This document shows positions 16,954 to 28,629 of a stretch of 64,000 nucleotides of DNA, one piece after another. The translations under genes and the position numbers were made by a program. The notes beneath the pieces are model-generated. The model saw nothing but the letters and a program-made list of their open reading frames with translations. It was not told the origin of the DNA and did not search any database. The DNA comes from Streptomyces toyocaensis (GTDB lineage Bacteria > Actinomycetota > Actinomycetes > Streptomycetales > Streptomycetaceae). Positions within the stretch are counted from its first letter, which is position 1; every line of letters starts with the position of its first letter. Where the stretch lies: NCBI RefSeq assembly GCF_000725125.1, contig NZ_JFCB01000001.1, forward strand, positions 806,001-870,000. Reading direction: 5' to 3'.

Positions 16954-17964
16954 ATGCTCGGTTTCCTCCTCCGTCTCCTGCCCTTCTGGGTCCGTGAGCC
17001 TCTGCTCATCGTGGTCGGGTCCGTTTTCGGCGTACGCATCATGTACCTCGCCCTCCGCGACGGCACATGGGTGGCGGCCGCGATCGGTGTGGCGTTCCTG
17101 GTGTTCACCGCGGTACGTGTCCACACGGTGGTCCGGGCCCTGCGCGCCCGCCGGAACCCGAGCCCGGCGGCGTCCGCGGGCGGGGCGGTGCCCGACGATG
17201 CTGCCCGGCCGCAGCCGCAGCCGCAGGCTCCGGCGGGGCGGCGTCCGACCCCGGCCGCTTCGGAGAAGGAACCCAACGCGTGGGGCCAGGCCGTCGCGGC
17301 CGTGGCCGTGTTCGCGGCACTCGGGGCCGCGGCGTGGCTGGGCCCGCAGCTGCTGCCCTCGGGCGACGACGGCACGCCGCGGGCCGCCTCGTGTCCGAGC
17401 GGGGAAGGCGAGGAACTGCCGAGCGCCTACAAGAAGACGTCCCGCGCTGTGACCGGCGACGAGCTGTGCAAGGCGCTCAACCGGTCCGACCTGGCCCAGC
17501 TCCTCGGCACGCCCGGGGAGACCGCGACGGTGGCGTCCGGCACCAGCGACACCGCTCCCCTGACCGACGGGAAGGTCGCCCAGCCGGAGGCCGAGGTCCG
17601 GTTCGACACCTACACCGTGAACGTCTCGGCCACGTACAACCGGATGTCGATCGCCCAGTACGTGAAACTGATGGAGTTCGGTGAGGAGACGGACGTCAGG
17701 ACGCTCTCGGTGCTCGGCCGGCCCGCGGTCCTCTTCTCGGATCACACCATGAAGATCGAGATCAGCCTCGGGGGCGGCGGGTCCGGCGGACCCGTCGAAC
17801 AAGGCCCCCTGGCCAGAACACTGACCGTGGCCCTCGACGGGAAGGACCGGGGCGGCTACTACGACATCACCGTGTGGAGCACGTCCGGAACCCTCCCGGA
17901 CGACAGCGCCCTCCTCGGCATCGCCGAGACGGTCCTTCCGGCGCTTCCCGACCGGACCGTCTGA
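16954..17964 (+). CDS. DUF6215-type membrane protein
   Basis: A 336-aa protein of unknown function seen in Streptomyces. ATG 16954 is the best start because the protein then opens with a hydrophobic hairpin (about residues 2-65, two spans). A Pro/Ala linker follows, then a third span (about 109-131), then a probably external C-terminal domain with two cysteines (ASCPSG and ELCKALNRSD). The in-frame extension upstream to 16807 looks unlikely, and the ribosome-binding site is weak. A decayed copy of its middle part lies at 30178-30430 in the same orientation. The gene ends before a strong terminator at 18085-18130. Confidence 0.8.
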   Translation: MLGFLLRLLPFWVREPLLIVVGSVFGVRIMYLALRDGTWVAAAIGVAFLVFTAVRVHTVVRALRARRNPSPAASAGGAVPDDAARPQPQPQAPAGRRPTPAASEKEPNAWGQAVAAVAVFAALGAAAWLGPQLLPSGDDGTPRAASCPSGEGEELPSAYKKTSRAVTGDELCKALNRSDLAQLLGTPGETATVASGTSDTAPLTDGKVAQPEAEVRFDTYTVNVSATYNRMSIAQYVKLMEFGEETDVRTLSVLGRPAVLFSDHTMKIEISLGGGGSGGPVEQGPLARTLTVALDGKDRGGYYDITVWSTSGTLPDDSALLGIAETVLPALPDRTV

Positions 17965-18084
17965 CGAGGCCCCGGCGGCGGGTGTGGACAGAGCCGGTCT
18001 CGTCGAGCCGGCGCGCGGGGTCGGGGTGGCGGCGCGGGCCGGCGCGGAGACGCCGCATCCGGGTGCGGCGTACATGTCGGACCA

Positions 18085-18130
18085 GCCCGCGCACGGCCCG
18101 CCGCGCATATGCGGCGGGCCATGCGCGGGC
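18085..18130. terminator. Bidirectional terminator between convergent genes
   Basis: A long inverted repeat: 18085-18093 pairs with 18122-18130 (9 bp), there is one mismatch, then 18095-18104 pairs with 18111-18120 (10 bp), with a 6-nt loop. It sits between the DUF6215 gene (rightward) and the GH9 cellulase (leftward), so it can end both transcripts. Confidence 0.8.
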
Positions 18131-18170
18131 GGTGTCCGTCCGGCCTTCGTCCCGCGGTTCGTTCGCGCGG

Positions 18171-20327
18171 TCAGGCGCAGGCGTTCCCGTCGAGCGTGAA
18201 GGCCGTGGGGGCCGGATTGCCCCCGCTGAGCGACCCCTGGACGCCGAAACTGGCCGTCCCCCCGGCCGGGATCACCCGGTTCCACTCCACGTTGCGGGCG
18301 ACGACGGCCGTGCCGCTCTGGGTGACGGTCGCGTTCCAGGCACTGGTGACGCGCTGGCCGCCCGGGTAGCTCCACTCCAGCCGCCACCCGTCCACCGCGG
18401 CCGGGCCGGTGTTCCTGACGGTCACCGTCGCGGTGAACCCGTCGTTCCAGGCGTTGTCCACCGTGTAGGTCACCGCGCAGGCCGCCCCCGGCTGCTCACC
18501 GGTGGACGTCCGCTCGGCCGCGAAGGCGGCGAGCCAGGCCAGCGGGGCGTTCCAGTTGACCGCCACCTCGTTGGTGGAGTACGAGCCGATGTCGTCGACG
18601 TAGCACGCGGCCGGCGCGCAGCCGGCCAGCCTCTCCTGCGCCACCGGGTCCTGCAGGCCGCTGTTCGGGCCGCCCGCGAGCGAGCCCGCCGGCGGGTTGG
18701 GCAGCGAGGCGTCCAGCTGGTGCGCCCAGAAGCGGTGGTGCTGGTTGCGTGAGGACGTCTCGCCGTAGCCGGTGACGTAGGACTGCCCGAGGGCGTTGCG
18801 CCCGAGAAGGTAGTCCATCGCCTCCAGCGCTCCGGCGCGGTAGCGCGCGTCACCGGTCAGCTCTCCGGCGACGGCCAGGACGATCGCGTTGTTGGCGAGC
18901 GCGCTGTTCGACCCCCAGAAGTACCCGTCCGCGGGGATGGGCACTCCGTACCCCTGTCCGGCCATCGTGGACAGGTGGCCGTCGGCGGCCGCGGTCACCG
19001 AGGAGCGGATGCGGGACAGATCGGCGGCGGACAGCCCGTTGGGCACGGTGGCCAGGGTGAGCCGTCCGAGCGCGGCCGTGTCCGCCCAGCCGAAGCCGTA
19101 CCGGGTGAAGGCGCCGGCGGAGGTGTGCCAGGACGAGGAGGTGACGGCGTCCCGGTAGGCGCTCTCACCGGTCGTCGCGTACAACTCGGCGGCCGCCCAG
19201 TAGAACTCGTCGGTCACCTGGGTGTCGCCGTAGGCCCCGCCGCCCGTGCTGTCCGAGTCCGGCGCGTAGAGGGCCGGTTCGGCCCGCGCCGCCGTCCAGG
19301 CCTTGCGGGCGGCCGCCAGGCAGCGGTCGGCGAACTCGGCGTCGTAGGACCGGTACACGCGGGCGCACTGCGCGGCGGCCGCCGCGAGGTTCAGGGTGGC
19401 CGCCGTGGACGGACGGTGCAGCTCACGGACCTGGGCGTCCTGTTCGGGGCGGGTCGGTATGCCGGTCCACTCCGCGTCGTGCACCTTGTGGAACGCCATG
19501 CCCGCGTGCGGCTTGCCGTCGGGCACCTGCATCCGCATCAGGAAGTCCAGCTCCCAGCGGGCCTCGTCCAGGACGTCCGGCACGCCGTTGCCCCGCTCGG
19601 GGACGCGCAGCGTCGAGTCGCCCAGCGCCTCGTCGGTACCCGCACGCCCGGCCCGCTCGAAGGAGTTGACGACGAGCCAGGTGGAGATGCCTCCGTTGAC
19701 CACGTACTTGCCCTGGTCGCCCGCGTCGTACCAGCCGCCCCTGACGTCCCGGGTGTAGTCGCAGACCCCGGACTGGCAGGGGACGGACGTGTCGCCCTTG
19801 TTCGGGGCCACACCGAGGTGCCCGGCCGGGTGCGCGTAGGCGGAGCCGACCAGGGAGGACTCGATGGCGATGCCGCTGCGCTGGTGGTAGAAGAACGCCA
19901 TCGCGTCCGAGCGCAGACGGTCGTAGAGGTCGGCGCGGATGTCGAACGGGTCGCTGCTCCTGCCGTCCACCGTCAGGACGTATCCCGAGCCCGTGTCCCG
20001 GTACGAGGAGAAGTCGGCCACCTGGACGGACTGTCCGGACGCCTGGTCCGCGCCGCGCGGGACGGTCGAGCCGGAGGCGGCCACCGCGCCGGACGCGGTG
20101 CGCAACTGCCAGGTGAGCGCCTGCGGCGACGTGGTGACGACGGTGGCGCGCTTGGGGCCGTCCGGCAGATATCCGACCTGATTGACGCGGACCGCCGTGG
20201 TCTCCGCCGCGGCGGTGGGGAGTCCCGCCGCGGCCGGAGCGGTCAGCAGACCACCGGCGAGGAGCGAACCGGCCAGGAGGACGGCGGAGAGGGTTCTGCG
20301 CCGGGGTAACGACAGGGAGGGTGGCAT
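18171..20327 (-). CDS. Secreted GH9 cellulase (endoglucanase) with CBM2
   Basis: A 718-aa secreted enzyme for cellulose breakdown. ATG 20327 was chosen because AGGAG precedes it and an arginine-containing signal peptide follows (about 1-40, ending in an AAA-type site). Domains in order: CelD_N-type immunoglobulin-like module (about 45-130, [19 protein letters not shown]), GH9 catalytic domain (about 135-605), and family-2 carbohydrate-binding module at the C-terminus (about 618-718, bounded by two Cys). Catalytic candidates are the two Asp residues in [13 protein letters not shown] and the Glu in [15 protein letters not shown] CebR box lies 38-51 nt upstream of the start, pointing to cellobiose/cellotriose induction. 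Confidence 0.95.
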   Translation of the reverse strand: MPPSLSLPRRRTLSAVLLAGSLLAGGLLTAPAAAGLPTAAAETTAVRVNQVGYLPDGPKRATVVTTSPQALTWQLRTASGAVAASGSTVPRGADQASGQSVQVADFSSYRDTGSGYVLTVDGRSSDPFDIRADLYDRLRSDAMAFFYHQRSGIAIESSLVGSAYAHPAGHLGVAPNKGDTSVPCQSGVCDYTRDVRGGWYDAGDQGKYVVNGGISTWLVVNSFERAGRAGTDEALGDSTLRVPERGNGVPDVLDEARWELDFLMRMQVPDGKPHAGMAFHKVHDAEWTGIPTRPEQDAQVRELHRPSTAATLNLAAAAAQCARVYRSYDAEFADRCLAAARKAWTAARAEPALYAPDSDSTGGGAYGDTQVTDEFYWAAAELYATTGESAYRDAVTSSSWHTSAGAFTRYGFGWADTAALGRLTLATVPNGLSAADLSRIRSSVTAAADGHLSTMAGQGYGVPIPADGYFWGSNSALANNAIVLAVAGELTGDARYRAGALEAMDYLLGRNALGQSYVTGYGETSSRNQHHRFWAHQLDASLPNPPAGSLAGGPNSGLQDPVAQERLAGCAPAACYVDDIGSYSTNEVAVNWNAPLAWLAAFAAERTSTGEQPGAACAVTYTVDNAWNDGFTATVTVRNTGPAAVDGWRLEWSYPGGQRVTSAWNATVTQSGTAVVARNVEWNRVIPAGGTASFGVQGSLSGGNPAPTAFTLDGNACA

Positions 20328-20347
20328 GAGCGGCTCCTGAGTCACTG

Positions 20348-20406
20348 TGGGGACGCTCCCGTGGTGGGAGCGCTCCCATGGTGGACCCGCAGGGGTGGGA
20401 GTTCAA
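20348..20406 (-). promoter_or_regulatory. CebR operator and promoter of the GH9 cellulase gene
   Basis: TGGGAGCGCTCCCA at 20365-20378 is the perfect 14-bp palindrome bound by the cello-oligosaccharide-responsive repressor CebR in Streptomyces. A second degenerate copy (TGGGGACGCTCCCG, 11 of 14) is at 20348-20361. On the minus strand, TTGAAC (20406-20401) and CACCAT (20383-20378) spaced by 17 nt form a plausible promoter, so the operator would cover the transcription start. Confidence 0.85.
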
Positions 20407-20527
20407 GGGTGGGGGCAGGGCGGCTCCCGGGAGTCCGGTGGTGTGGGCGAGGCGGAAGGCCGGACGGACACGCCCCGGATCGGTGCAAACAAGGGCAAAC
20501 GTCATCCGCGTGATTAGTCTGCCCGGA

Positions 20528-21277
20528 ATGAACGGTGACCTGGTGATCACGACCCTGGCGGAGCGGCCGGAGCTGAGCGCATCCCTGTGGAGCATGCCGC
20601 ACACCTGGCCGGCGTTCATGGAGCACGAACTCGTCGGGGGTGACACCGAGTGGATCGCCGCCGGGTTCCCGCAGCACGTCCTGGTCGCCACCGGTCCCGG
20701 GGGCGACCTGGTGGCCAGGGCGCTGAGCGTCCCGTTCGTTCTCGGCACCGAGGGGCGGGGGGAACTGCCGGCCACCGGATGGGACCAGACGCTGCGCTGG
20801 GCACTGACGGACCTGCGGCACGGCCGTACGCCGGACACGGTGAGCGCGATCGACATGACCGTCGCGACGGGAGCCCAGCGCAGGGGGATCGCCGGCCGCA
20901 TGGTGTCCGCCCTGCGGGACAACGCCCGCGCGGGCGGATTCAAGGAGCTCGTCGCGCCCGCGCGGCCGAGCGCCAAGCACCGGGAACCGGACACGCCGAC
21001 GGCCGCGTACGCCGTCCGGGACCGCCCGGAGGACGGGCTGCCGCACGACCCCTGGCTGCGGGTGCACGTCAGGGCAGGCGGCGCGGTCGAGTCGGTCGCC
21101 CCCGCGTCGAGGACGGTCGTCGGTTCGCTCGGCCAGTGGCGTCGCTGGACCGGGCTGCCGTTCGACTCCGAGGGGCCGGTCACGGTTCCCGGGGCGCTGG
21201 TGCCGGTGTACTGCTCCCTCCGGCACGAGCACGCCGTGTACTGCGAGCCCAACGTCTGGGTCCGGTACCGGCTCTGA
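20528..21277 (+). CDS. GNAT-like N-acetyltransferase
   Basis: A 249-aa soluble protein. ATG 20528 lies 8 nt after a TAGTCT hexamer (20515-20520), a spacing typical of leaderless Streptomyces mRNAs, and there is no Shine-Dalgarno. The middle holds the acetyl-CoA-binding stretch VATGAQRRGIAGRMV (about 116-130), a variant of the GNAT R/QxxGxG/A loop, and a late YAVRDRPEDGLPHDPWLRVH segment. Substrate unknown. It is divergent from the GH9 cellulase, and the CebR box between them could in principle affect both, although the box is nearer the cellulase promoter. Confidence 0.75.
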   Translation: MNGDLVITTLAERPELSASLWSMPHTWPAFMEHELVGGDTEWIAAGFPQHVLVATGPGGDLVARALSVPFVLGTEGRGELPATGWDQTLRWALTDLRHGRTPDTVSAIDMTVATGAQRRGIAGRMVSALRDNARAGGFKELVAPARPSAKHREPDTPTAAYAVRDRPEDGLPHDPWLRVHVRAGGAVESVAPASRTVVGSLGQWRRWTGLPFDSEGPVTVPGALVPVYCSLRHEHAVYCEPNVWVRYRL

Positions 21278-21530
21278 GCGTGCGTTCGGACACGGCGGGC
21301 CGAGCCGCCTCGGCTTTCGCGCCGGGTGACGCCCGGCATGCGCGGGCTCCCCGGGGCGGGCGGTGGGCCGGTCCCGGAGGGCGGGACGGGCGGGGCCGAG
21401 GACCCGGGCCCCAGTAACCCGGTCGGTGCCGTCCCGTGGCGGCACCGGCGGGGCGGTACGAGCATGGAGCGCACATCCCCGGCGGGCAGCCGCCGATCGT
21501 ACCGGCCACATGGCCGGAGAGGAGGCTGCC

Positions 21531-22847
21531 ATGCGTGGCACGCTGCGGGGTCTGGCCCTCTTGCTGGTCCTCGCTCCCTTCCCGGCACTTGCCGTGGCCT
21601 GCGCCGACCGCGGTGCGGGCACACAGGCCGAGCAGGTGAGAATCGGGGTCCTGGAGCCGGTCTCGGGACCGGACGCTTCGGCGGGCAAGGACGCACGCAA
21701 CGGCGCACGACTCGCCGCGGAGATCGTCAACGGGGAATTCCCGGACCTGGCGCTCCCGCTGGCCGGCGAGCCCGGCCTGCCGGGCCTGGGAGGGGCCAGG
21801 CTCGAGCTCGTCGACGCCGACACCGGGGGTGACCCGCGAACCGGGGCGAGCCAGGCGCAGCGGCTGGTGGCCGGCCAAGGGGCCGTCGCCCTGACGGGCG
21901 CCTACCACTCGTCCGTCACCCGGACAGCCAGTGAACGCGCCGAGCGGCTCCACATCCCCTTCGTCAACGGTGACTCCTCCTCGCCCGCGCTGACCGGACG
22001 CGGCCTGCGCTACTTCTTCCGCACCGGCCCCAGCGACCTCACCTTCGGCCGGGCCTTCTTCTCCTTGATCGAGGACCGCAAGGCCGCCGGGGTGCCGATC
22101 TCGACCGTCGGCATCCTGCACGTCGACAACCAGTACGGCAACGAGGGCGCCGCGGTCACCCGGCAGCTCGCCCGGGAGCACGGCCTGACCGTGGGCGCCG
22201 ACGTCGCCTACGGCGCGACGTCCTCGGACCTGGTGCCGTATGTGCGGCAGATCCGCGCCAGTGAACCGGACGCGCTCTTCGTCCTGTCGTACACCAGGGA
22301 CGCGCTGCTGCTGCAGAAGGCGTTCACCCGGCTCGGCTACCTGCCGCCGGCGGTGCTCGGTTACGGCGGCGGCTTCTCCGACCCCGAGTTCGTGTCCGGC
22401 CCGGCTCGGGCAGCCGACGCCCGGGGCTTCATCCGCCGCACCGCGTGGTCGGCCGAGCTGGCCGAACGCGACCCGACGGCCAGGAAGGTCGCCCAGATGT
22501 TCGCGGCGGAGTTCGGCGCCCCCATGACGGAGAACTCCGCGCGCGCCTTCACCGCCGTGATGACGCTGGCCGTGGCGGTCAACGAGGCGCGCTCCAGCGA
22601 TCCGGAGAGGATCCGCTCGGCGCTGAGCGCCGTGAGCCTGCCGCGCCGTGACCTGATCATGGGCTCCTGGGACCACGTACGGTTCGACGCCAGTGGGCAG
22701 AACACCGGTGCCGGGGGAGTCGTCGAGCAGTTCCTCGACGGCCGCTGGCGCGTCGTCCACCCGGACGATCTCCGAAGCCGACAGGTCGTCTGGCCGATCT
22801 CCGCGGCGCGCGACCGCGAGCAGGTGGTGCCCACCGCGGGCAAGTGA
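21531..22847 (+). CDS. Branched-chain amino acid-type (Peripla_BP_6) substrate-binding lipoprotein
   Basis: A 438-aa exported protein. ATG 21531 follows GAGAGGAGG. The N-terminus is a signal peptide with a degenerate lipobox (AVAC near residue 24). The mature part has the Leu/Ile/Val-binding type-I periplasmic fold: IGVLEPVSGPDASAG near residue 38, ALTGAYHSSVT, and DNQYGNEGAAVTRQLA. Ligands in this family include amino acids, amides and urea. No permease or ATPase gene is adjacent, so it is an orphan that must share a transporter or act as a sensor. It converges on another orphan binding-protein gene 62 nt away. Confidence 0.85.
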   Translation: MRGTLRGLALLLVLAPFPALAVACADRGAGTQAEQVRIGVLEPVSGPDASAGKDARNGARLAAEIVNGEFPDLALPLAGEPGLPGLGGARLELVDADTGGDPRTGASQAQRLVAGQGAVALTGAYHSSVTRTASERAERLHIPFVNGDSSSPALTGRGLRYFFRTGPSDLTFGRAFFSLIEDRKAAGVPISTVGILHVDNQYGNEGAAVTRQLAREHGLTVGADVAYGATSSDLVPYVRQIRASEPDALFVLSYTRDALLLQKAFTRLGYLPPAVLGYGGGFSDPEFVSGPARAADARGFIRRTAWSAELAERDPTARKVAQMFAAEFGAPMTENSARAFTAVMTLAVAVNEARSSDPERIRSALSAVSLPRRDLIMGSWDHVRFDASGQNTGAGGVVEQFLDGRWRVVHPDDLRSRQVVWPISAARDREQVVPTAGK

Positions 22848-22909
22848 CGACGGGCCGGCTCGCGCGTGGGCGAGGTCGGGTGACCGGGCTCTGGTCTGGG
22901 TGTCCCGCC

Positions 22910-24319
22910 CTAGCGGCCGACCAGGCCGCGGGCCCGCCACTTGTCGAAGATCGCCCGCACCTCCGCCTCCGCCTGGGCCACCGACTCCTCGGGCGACTGC
23001 CTGCCCTGGGCGGCGCGGGCCATCATGTGCGGCAGGACGAAACGGGTGACCACCTCGCCGACGGCCGGGTTGGGCGGCCCCGGATAGCCGATGTCCGCGG
23101 TCCATGTTCCCGAACCCTGCAGCAGTTCGAGCTTGTCGGACGGGCGTGACCCGAACGGGTCGGTGGCCAGCCAGGGGTCGAGTTGCGGCACGCGGGTGGG
23201 GAAGGCGGGGAGGTTGTACAGCTCCGACTGGTAGGTACCGACCGCGTCGTTGGCCGACAGGTTGAGGAGGAACTCCTCGGCGGCGTCGACGTTGCCCGAG
23301 AACCGGGGGACGACGTAGACGAACACGGCGTGCTGGCCGGCGATCCCGAGACCCGTCGGGCCCCTGAGCGCGGGGGTGAAGGAGATGTCGTCCGCGGTCC
23401 CGGGAGCGTCGGACTGCGCGGTGCGGTACGCGGAGACCGCGTTGAGGATGTAGGACAGACGCCCGGTGACGAGCCCCGTGTTGTTGGAGGCCGAGTTCCA
23501 GGAGAACACCTCCGGGGTCATCGTCTCCTTGTAGAGCCGGGTCATGTACGTGACGGCGGCGACCGTCTCCGGAGAGTCGAGCACCACCTGCTCGATCTCG
23601 TTCTGCACGGACGCGCCGTACGACCAGAGGAGTGCGAGGGCCGCCATGTTGGAGTCGAGCTCGTCCGACATGCCGAGGCCGAGGGGGGTCCCGGACCTCT
23701 GCCTGACCGCCTTGCCACCCTCGAGCAGTTCTTCCCAGGTCGACGGCCCGTCGCCCATCCCCACCTGGCGCCACAGGCTCTTGCGGTAGTTGCCCGGATC
23801 GGGCGTCCAGGCGTGGCTGTAGCCGTAGTACCTGTCCGTGGACGGGTTGTAAGCCGCCTTCTTGCAGAACGGCTGCTCCAGACCGAACCGCCTGACCGCC
23901 TCGTCGTGCAGGTCGGAGAGGTCGACGACGTCCGGCTCCAGCTGGGAGGGAGGGCTGATCCATTCGATGAGGTCGTGGCCCGAGCCCGCCGAGATCTCCG
24001 CCAGCGTGCGCGCGACCAGACGCTCCGGGGGGACGTGGTCGACGCGGACGTCCACGCCCACCCGTCTTCCCCACTCCTGCGCATAGGCGTCGAACCACGT
24101 GTCGTAGCGGGCCACGTAGTGGTTCAACTGGAGAATCGACAACGTGCCGCCGAGCTTCCGCGTCGGTGTGAGGTGGACGGTGGCGGGCACCGGTGGCACC
24201 GAGGTGGGCGGGTTCCCGCCCCCTCCGGTGGCGGACCCGGCCGCTATCGCACCGAGGCCCGTGACACCCGCCGTCTTCAGCAGCCCGCGCCGAGACACAC
24301 CTGCCTGGTCGTACCCCAT
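22910..24319 (-). CDS. Tat-exported family-1 solute-binding protein (orphan)
   Basis: A 469-aa exported protein. ATG 24319 follows GGAGGGAAGGG; the Tat signal SRRGLLKTAGVTGLGAIAA is at about residues 9-27. The mature protein looks like a sugar or polyol binding protein of the SBP_bac_1 type: LSILQLNHYVARYDTWFDAYAQ, later GIAGQHAVFVYVVPRFSGN. No lipobox Cys follows the Tat signal, so the protein may be released unless membrane-held otherwise. No permeases are adjacent. Upstream (24320-25077) the sequence is decayed, so a former transport operon may have been lost; that is speculation. Confidence 0.8.
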   Translation of the reverse strand: MGYDQAGVSRRGLLKTAGVTGLGAIAAGSATGGGGNPPTSVPPVPATVHLTPTRKLGGTLSILQLNHYVARYDTWFDAYAQEWGRRVGVDVRVDHVPPERLVARTLAEISAGSGHDLIEWISPPSQLEPDVVDLSDLHDEAVRRFGLEQPFCKKAAYNPSTDRYYGYSHAWTPDPGNYRKSLWRQVGMGDGPSTWEELLEGGKAVRQRSGTPLGLGMSDELDSNMAALALLWSYGASVQNEIEQVVLDSPETVAAVTYMTRLYKETMTPEVFSWNSASNNTGLVTGRLSYILNAVSAYRTAQSDAPGTADDISFTPALRGPTGLGIAGQHAVFVYVVPRFSGNVDAAEEFLLNLSANDAVGTYQSELYNLPAFPTRVPQLDPWLATDPFGSRPSDKLELLQGSGTWTADIGYPGPPNPAVGEVVTRFVLPHMMARAAQGRQSPEESVAQAEAEVRAIFDKWRARGLVGR

Positions 24320-24650
24320 GCCCTTCCCTCCGTGTTCCCCCGGACGATGGAGTCGGGGCTGCCTCCACACTGGGCCTCACGACGGGGGAGCACCTTCAGA
24401 ACTACGTCGAACGGGTGACGTTCCGCGTCCACCGCCAAGTCCGCGGCGTCCAGTGCTGCGACCACCCGGACCAGCAGGTTCGCGGCCGGCTGCGGTGAGG
24501 AGTGCCCCCCACCGCGCCGGGTCCAGGGAGCGCCGCGCGGGGCCCGTCGAGTCCTGTGGGACGGTCACCCCGCCCCCGCGAAGGCGAAGACCCGCACCGG
24601 TGTCGCCGCCGCCCCGGCCGCTGCCACCCGCAACGGTCTGGAAATCGGAG

Positions 24651-24800
24651 CGGCACCCTGGCGGTCTCCACCAGCGCCGACCTCTCGGCGACCGCCGCGA
24701 CCTGGAGCGAGCAGGTCACCGTCACCATGACCGGCGGCCTGCGAGCGATGTCTCCTCCCTGGACGCCAAGTTCCGCGCCTCCTGTGGCGCCGGCTGCCGG
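24651..24800 (+). pseudogene. Frameshifted fragment of a secreted-protein-like gene
   Basis: Two open stretches in different frames join into one sensible protein segment: GTLAVSTSADLSATAATWS and VTVTMTGGL in one frame, then after +1 shift DVSSLDAKFRASCGAGC. The style (Ser/Thr-rich beta strands, paired Cys) resembles domains of secreted actinobacterial proteins; I cannot name the family. The surrounding 24320-25077 has no intact gene that I can support. A second remnant frame (about 24920-25026) ends with TGA at 25024. Confidence 0.35.
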
Positions 24801-25077
24801 CGTTCACGGCGTCGCACGAGTCGAGCCGCTCCGTGCGGCCGTCCGGCGACTCGGCGCTCCCGAGCCCGCGCTCACGGCCGACCTGATCGCCGGGACGCTG
24901 CACACGCCGTGCCGCCGTCGACGGCGGTGCTCCGCTCGACACGGTCACGGAGCGCACGCTCGTCCTGGTGCGCCGCTGCCTTGTTCCGCCCGGCAGCACG
25001 GCCGGCGCACCGGAGGACGATCACTGAACGTCCCTCACCGCGAAGGCGGGTGGGGTTGACCGGGCCGTTCGGACGAC

Positions 25078-25116
25078 GGTGTGGCGGGCCCGGCGTTCCG
25101 CCGGGCCCGCCACACC
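25078..25116 (-). terminator. Terminator of the abfB gene
   Basis: An 18-bp perfect stem (25078-25095 pairs with 25099-25116) with a 3-nt loop, 34 nt past the abfB stop. It is GC-only apart from the outer bases and has no U tract, as is usual in Streptomyces. Confidence 0.85.
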
Positions 25117-25149
25117 GGCTCCCCCTCGGAGCAGGGTTCCGTCGCGCCG

Positions 25150-26616
25150 TCAGCGCCGCAGGGTCAGCAGACCCGGACGGTAGGGCAGGAGACCGTAGTC
25201 ACCGCCGGAGTCGGGACTGCGTCCCTGGTAGAGCAACTGAAGATTGCAGGGATCGACGGTCATGGTCTGATCGGCGCCGGTGCGGATCAGTTCGCCGTGG
25301 CTGATGTCGTTGGTCCAGGTGGCGCCACTGTTGGCCTTGCCGGCGAAGGGGTTGCCCTCGGTCGCGGCCTGGGGCGTCCAGGAGCCGTTCAGACTGGTGG
25401 CCGTGAACGAGCGGAAGTACCGGCCCTGCGAGCCGATCGCCTCGACGATCATGAGGTAGCGGTTCTGACCCTGCAGCTTGTAGACCTGCGGGGCTTCGAA
25501 CAGGTTGTTCGTCGTGTCGCTCATGATCACTGTCGAGGTCGAGCCGAAACTGCCCGGGAAGTTCCCGATCGGCATGCCGGCCCGGTAGATCTTGCCGTTG
25601 TCGCCGGCGAAGAACAGGTACATGTTCGTGCCGTCACCGATGAGCGTCTGGTCGATCGGTCCCGTTCCGGAGCCCGAGATGCTTCCCGAGAAGAGCACCT
25701 GCTCGGAGGACCAGCCGTTCGGGTTGGTGGGGTCGGTCGAGGTCCGGTAGGAGAAGGCGGTCCCGCCCCACTGGTAGGCGAGCACCCAGATGTTCTTCGG
25801 CGCGAAGTAGAAGAGCGTGGGTGCGACCGTCGAGTTGGACATCGTGTTCTGGCCGGCCGAGGCCATCTCCGACCAGTTGGTGAACAGGCCGAAGTTCATC
25901 GAACCCCACCTCGTCCCCGTGTCGTGCGTGGTCGCGTAGACGAGTTGCCTGCCGTTGTAGGGGGCGACGGTGAAGTCCTTGAGCGAGACCCACCCCTGCT
26001 TGGGCTGTGCCAGCGCGCCCGTCGACGTCCAGCGGTAGCTCGACGGAAGATCGCACGTTCCGGGGGTGTCGGAGCCGACCTTGACGAGCTGCCACTGCTG
26101 ATTGGTGCCGCCCCAGTCGTCGTACTGGACGACGTTCGCGCCGTCGGCGGTGGAGGCGCCCTGTACTTCGAGGGCCTTGTTGCTGTGGCGCGAGATGAGC
26201 CGCACGTAGCCGTCCGAGCTGTCGTCCAGCCGCCACTGCTGGTTGGTGCCGTTCAGGTCGGCCCACTGCACGATCGAGCCGCCGTTCGCGGTGGACCAGT
26301 TGTGGACGTCCAGCACCTTGCCCGAGTGGCGGGACTTGACGCGGTAGTAGCCGTCGCCGGAAGCGACGAACTGCCACTGCTGCTGGCTCTGGTCGTTCCT
26401 GGTCCACTGGGTGATGCGGGCGCCGTCGTCGGTCGCCCTGTTGTAGACGTCCAGGGCTTTGCCGCTGTTGCGGTTGACCAGCACGTACGAGGCGTTGGGG
26501 TCCACGGTCGCGGCCTCGGCGGGCTGGGCACCGAGGAAGGCCGCCACGAGCAGCAGGGGCGCGAGGACGCCGAGTAAGCGTCGTGGACGGACCGGGAACG
26601 CGTGGCGAAGCCACAT
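25150..26616 (-). CDS. abfB: Secreted alpha-L-arabinofuranosidase, CBM13-GH62
   Basis: A 488-aa secreted enzyme that removes arabinose side chains from arabinoxylan. ATG 26616 follows AAGGAGG; the signal peptide runs to about residue 36 (QPAEAA). An N-terminal ricin-type CBM13 (about 38-175) has three repeats with QWR/QWQ motifs. The catalytic GH62 domain (about 188-488) opens with [19 protein letters not shown] and has [19 protein letters not shown]; a five-bladed propeller is expected. The layout matches AbfB of Streptomyces lividans (about 475 aa). It is divergent from xlnA across 436 nt, with matching promoter boxes, so both should respond to xylan products. Confidence 0.93.
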   Translation of the reverse strand: MWLRHAFPVRPRRLLGVLAPLLLVAAFLGAQPAEAATVDPNASYVLVNRNSGKALDVYNRATDDGARITQWTRNDQSQQQWQFVASGDGYYRVKSRHSGKVLDVHNWSTANGGSIVQWADLNGTNQQWRLDDSSDGYVRLISRHSNKALEVQGASTADGANVVQYDDWGGTNQQWQLVKVGSDTPGTCDLPSSYRWTSTGALAQPKQGWVSLKDFTVAPYNGRQLVYATTHDTGTRWGSMNFGLFTNWSEMASAGQNTMSNSTVAPTLFYFAPKNIWVLAYQWGGTAFSYRTSTDPTNPNGWSSEQVLFSGSISGSGTGPIDQTLIGDGTNMYLFFAGDNGKIYRAGMPIGNFPGSFGSTSTVIMSDTTNNLFEAPQVYKLQGQNRYLMIVEAIGSQGRYFRSFTATSLNGSWTPQAATEGNPFAGKANSGATWTNDISHGELIRTGADQTMTVDPCNLQLLYQGRSPDSGGDYGLLPYRPGLLTLRR

Positions 26617-26695
26617 CGGAAAGCCTCCTTGAGGTGGGGGGCGAGGTGACGCCGGTGAACGGCGGAGCGGCAGTCACGCCGGGCGGGAACGGGAT

Positions 26696-26706
26696 CGAAT
26701 GTTTCG
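26696..26706 (-). promoter_or_regulatory. Xylanase-type box upstream of abfB
   Basis: CGAATGTTTCG on the plus strand (CGAAACATTCG on the abfB strand) differs by one base from the CGAAACTTTCG box found upstream of actinomycete xylanase genes. It lies about 80 nt upstream of the abfB start codon. Confidence 0.6.
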
Positions 26707-26818
26707 AGGTCATTCCGGCTCCGTATCGCCACAAGCTAGGAAGACGGAGCCCTCCGGTCAAGGTCTGTCGCTGATCTGACCGCAAACAAGCCCCGTTTCC
26801 GAATGTCATGGGCCCTGA

Positions 26819-28486
<1,668 letters not shown>

Positions 28487-28629
28487 CAAGCCCTGTCACA
28501 AGAGATCGCCGACGCTCGCGAGGGTCGCCGCCCAGGTGGTGGCGGTCCTCGTGATCGGCATGGCCCCGTGGTCGGCGTCACGGCGTCACGGCGTCACGGC
28601 GCCCGGCGACTCGAGAGGAAGACGTCTCC

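Noticed and set aside
21180..24380. 1066-codon minus-strand frame
   Set aside because: It runs antisense to the lipoprotein gene and out of frame across the Tat binding-protein gene; its composition is shadow-like.
28573..28596. Three tandem GGCGTCAC units before the GH43 gene
   Set aside because: Too short and too few to call a functional repeat or CRISPR; noted only as local sequence slippage.
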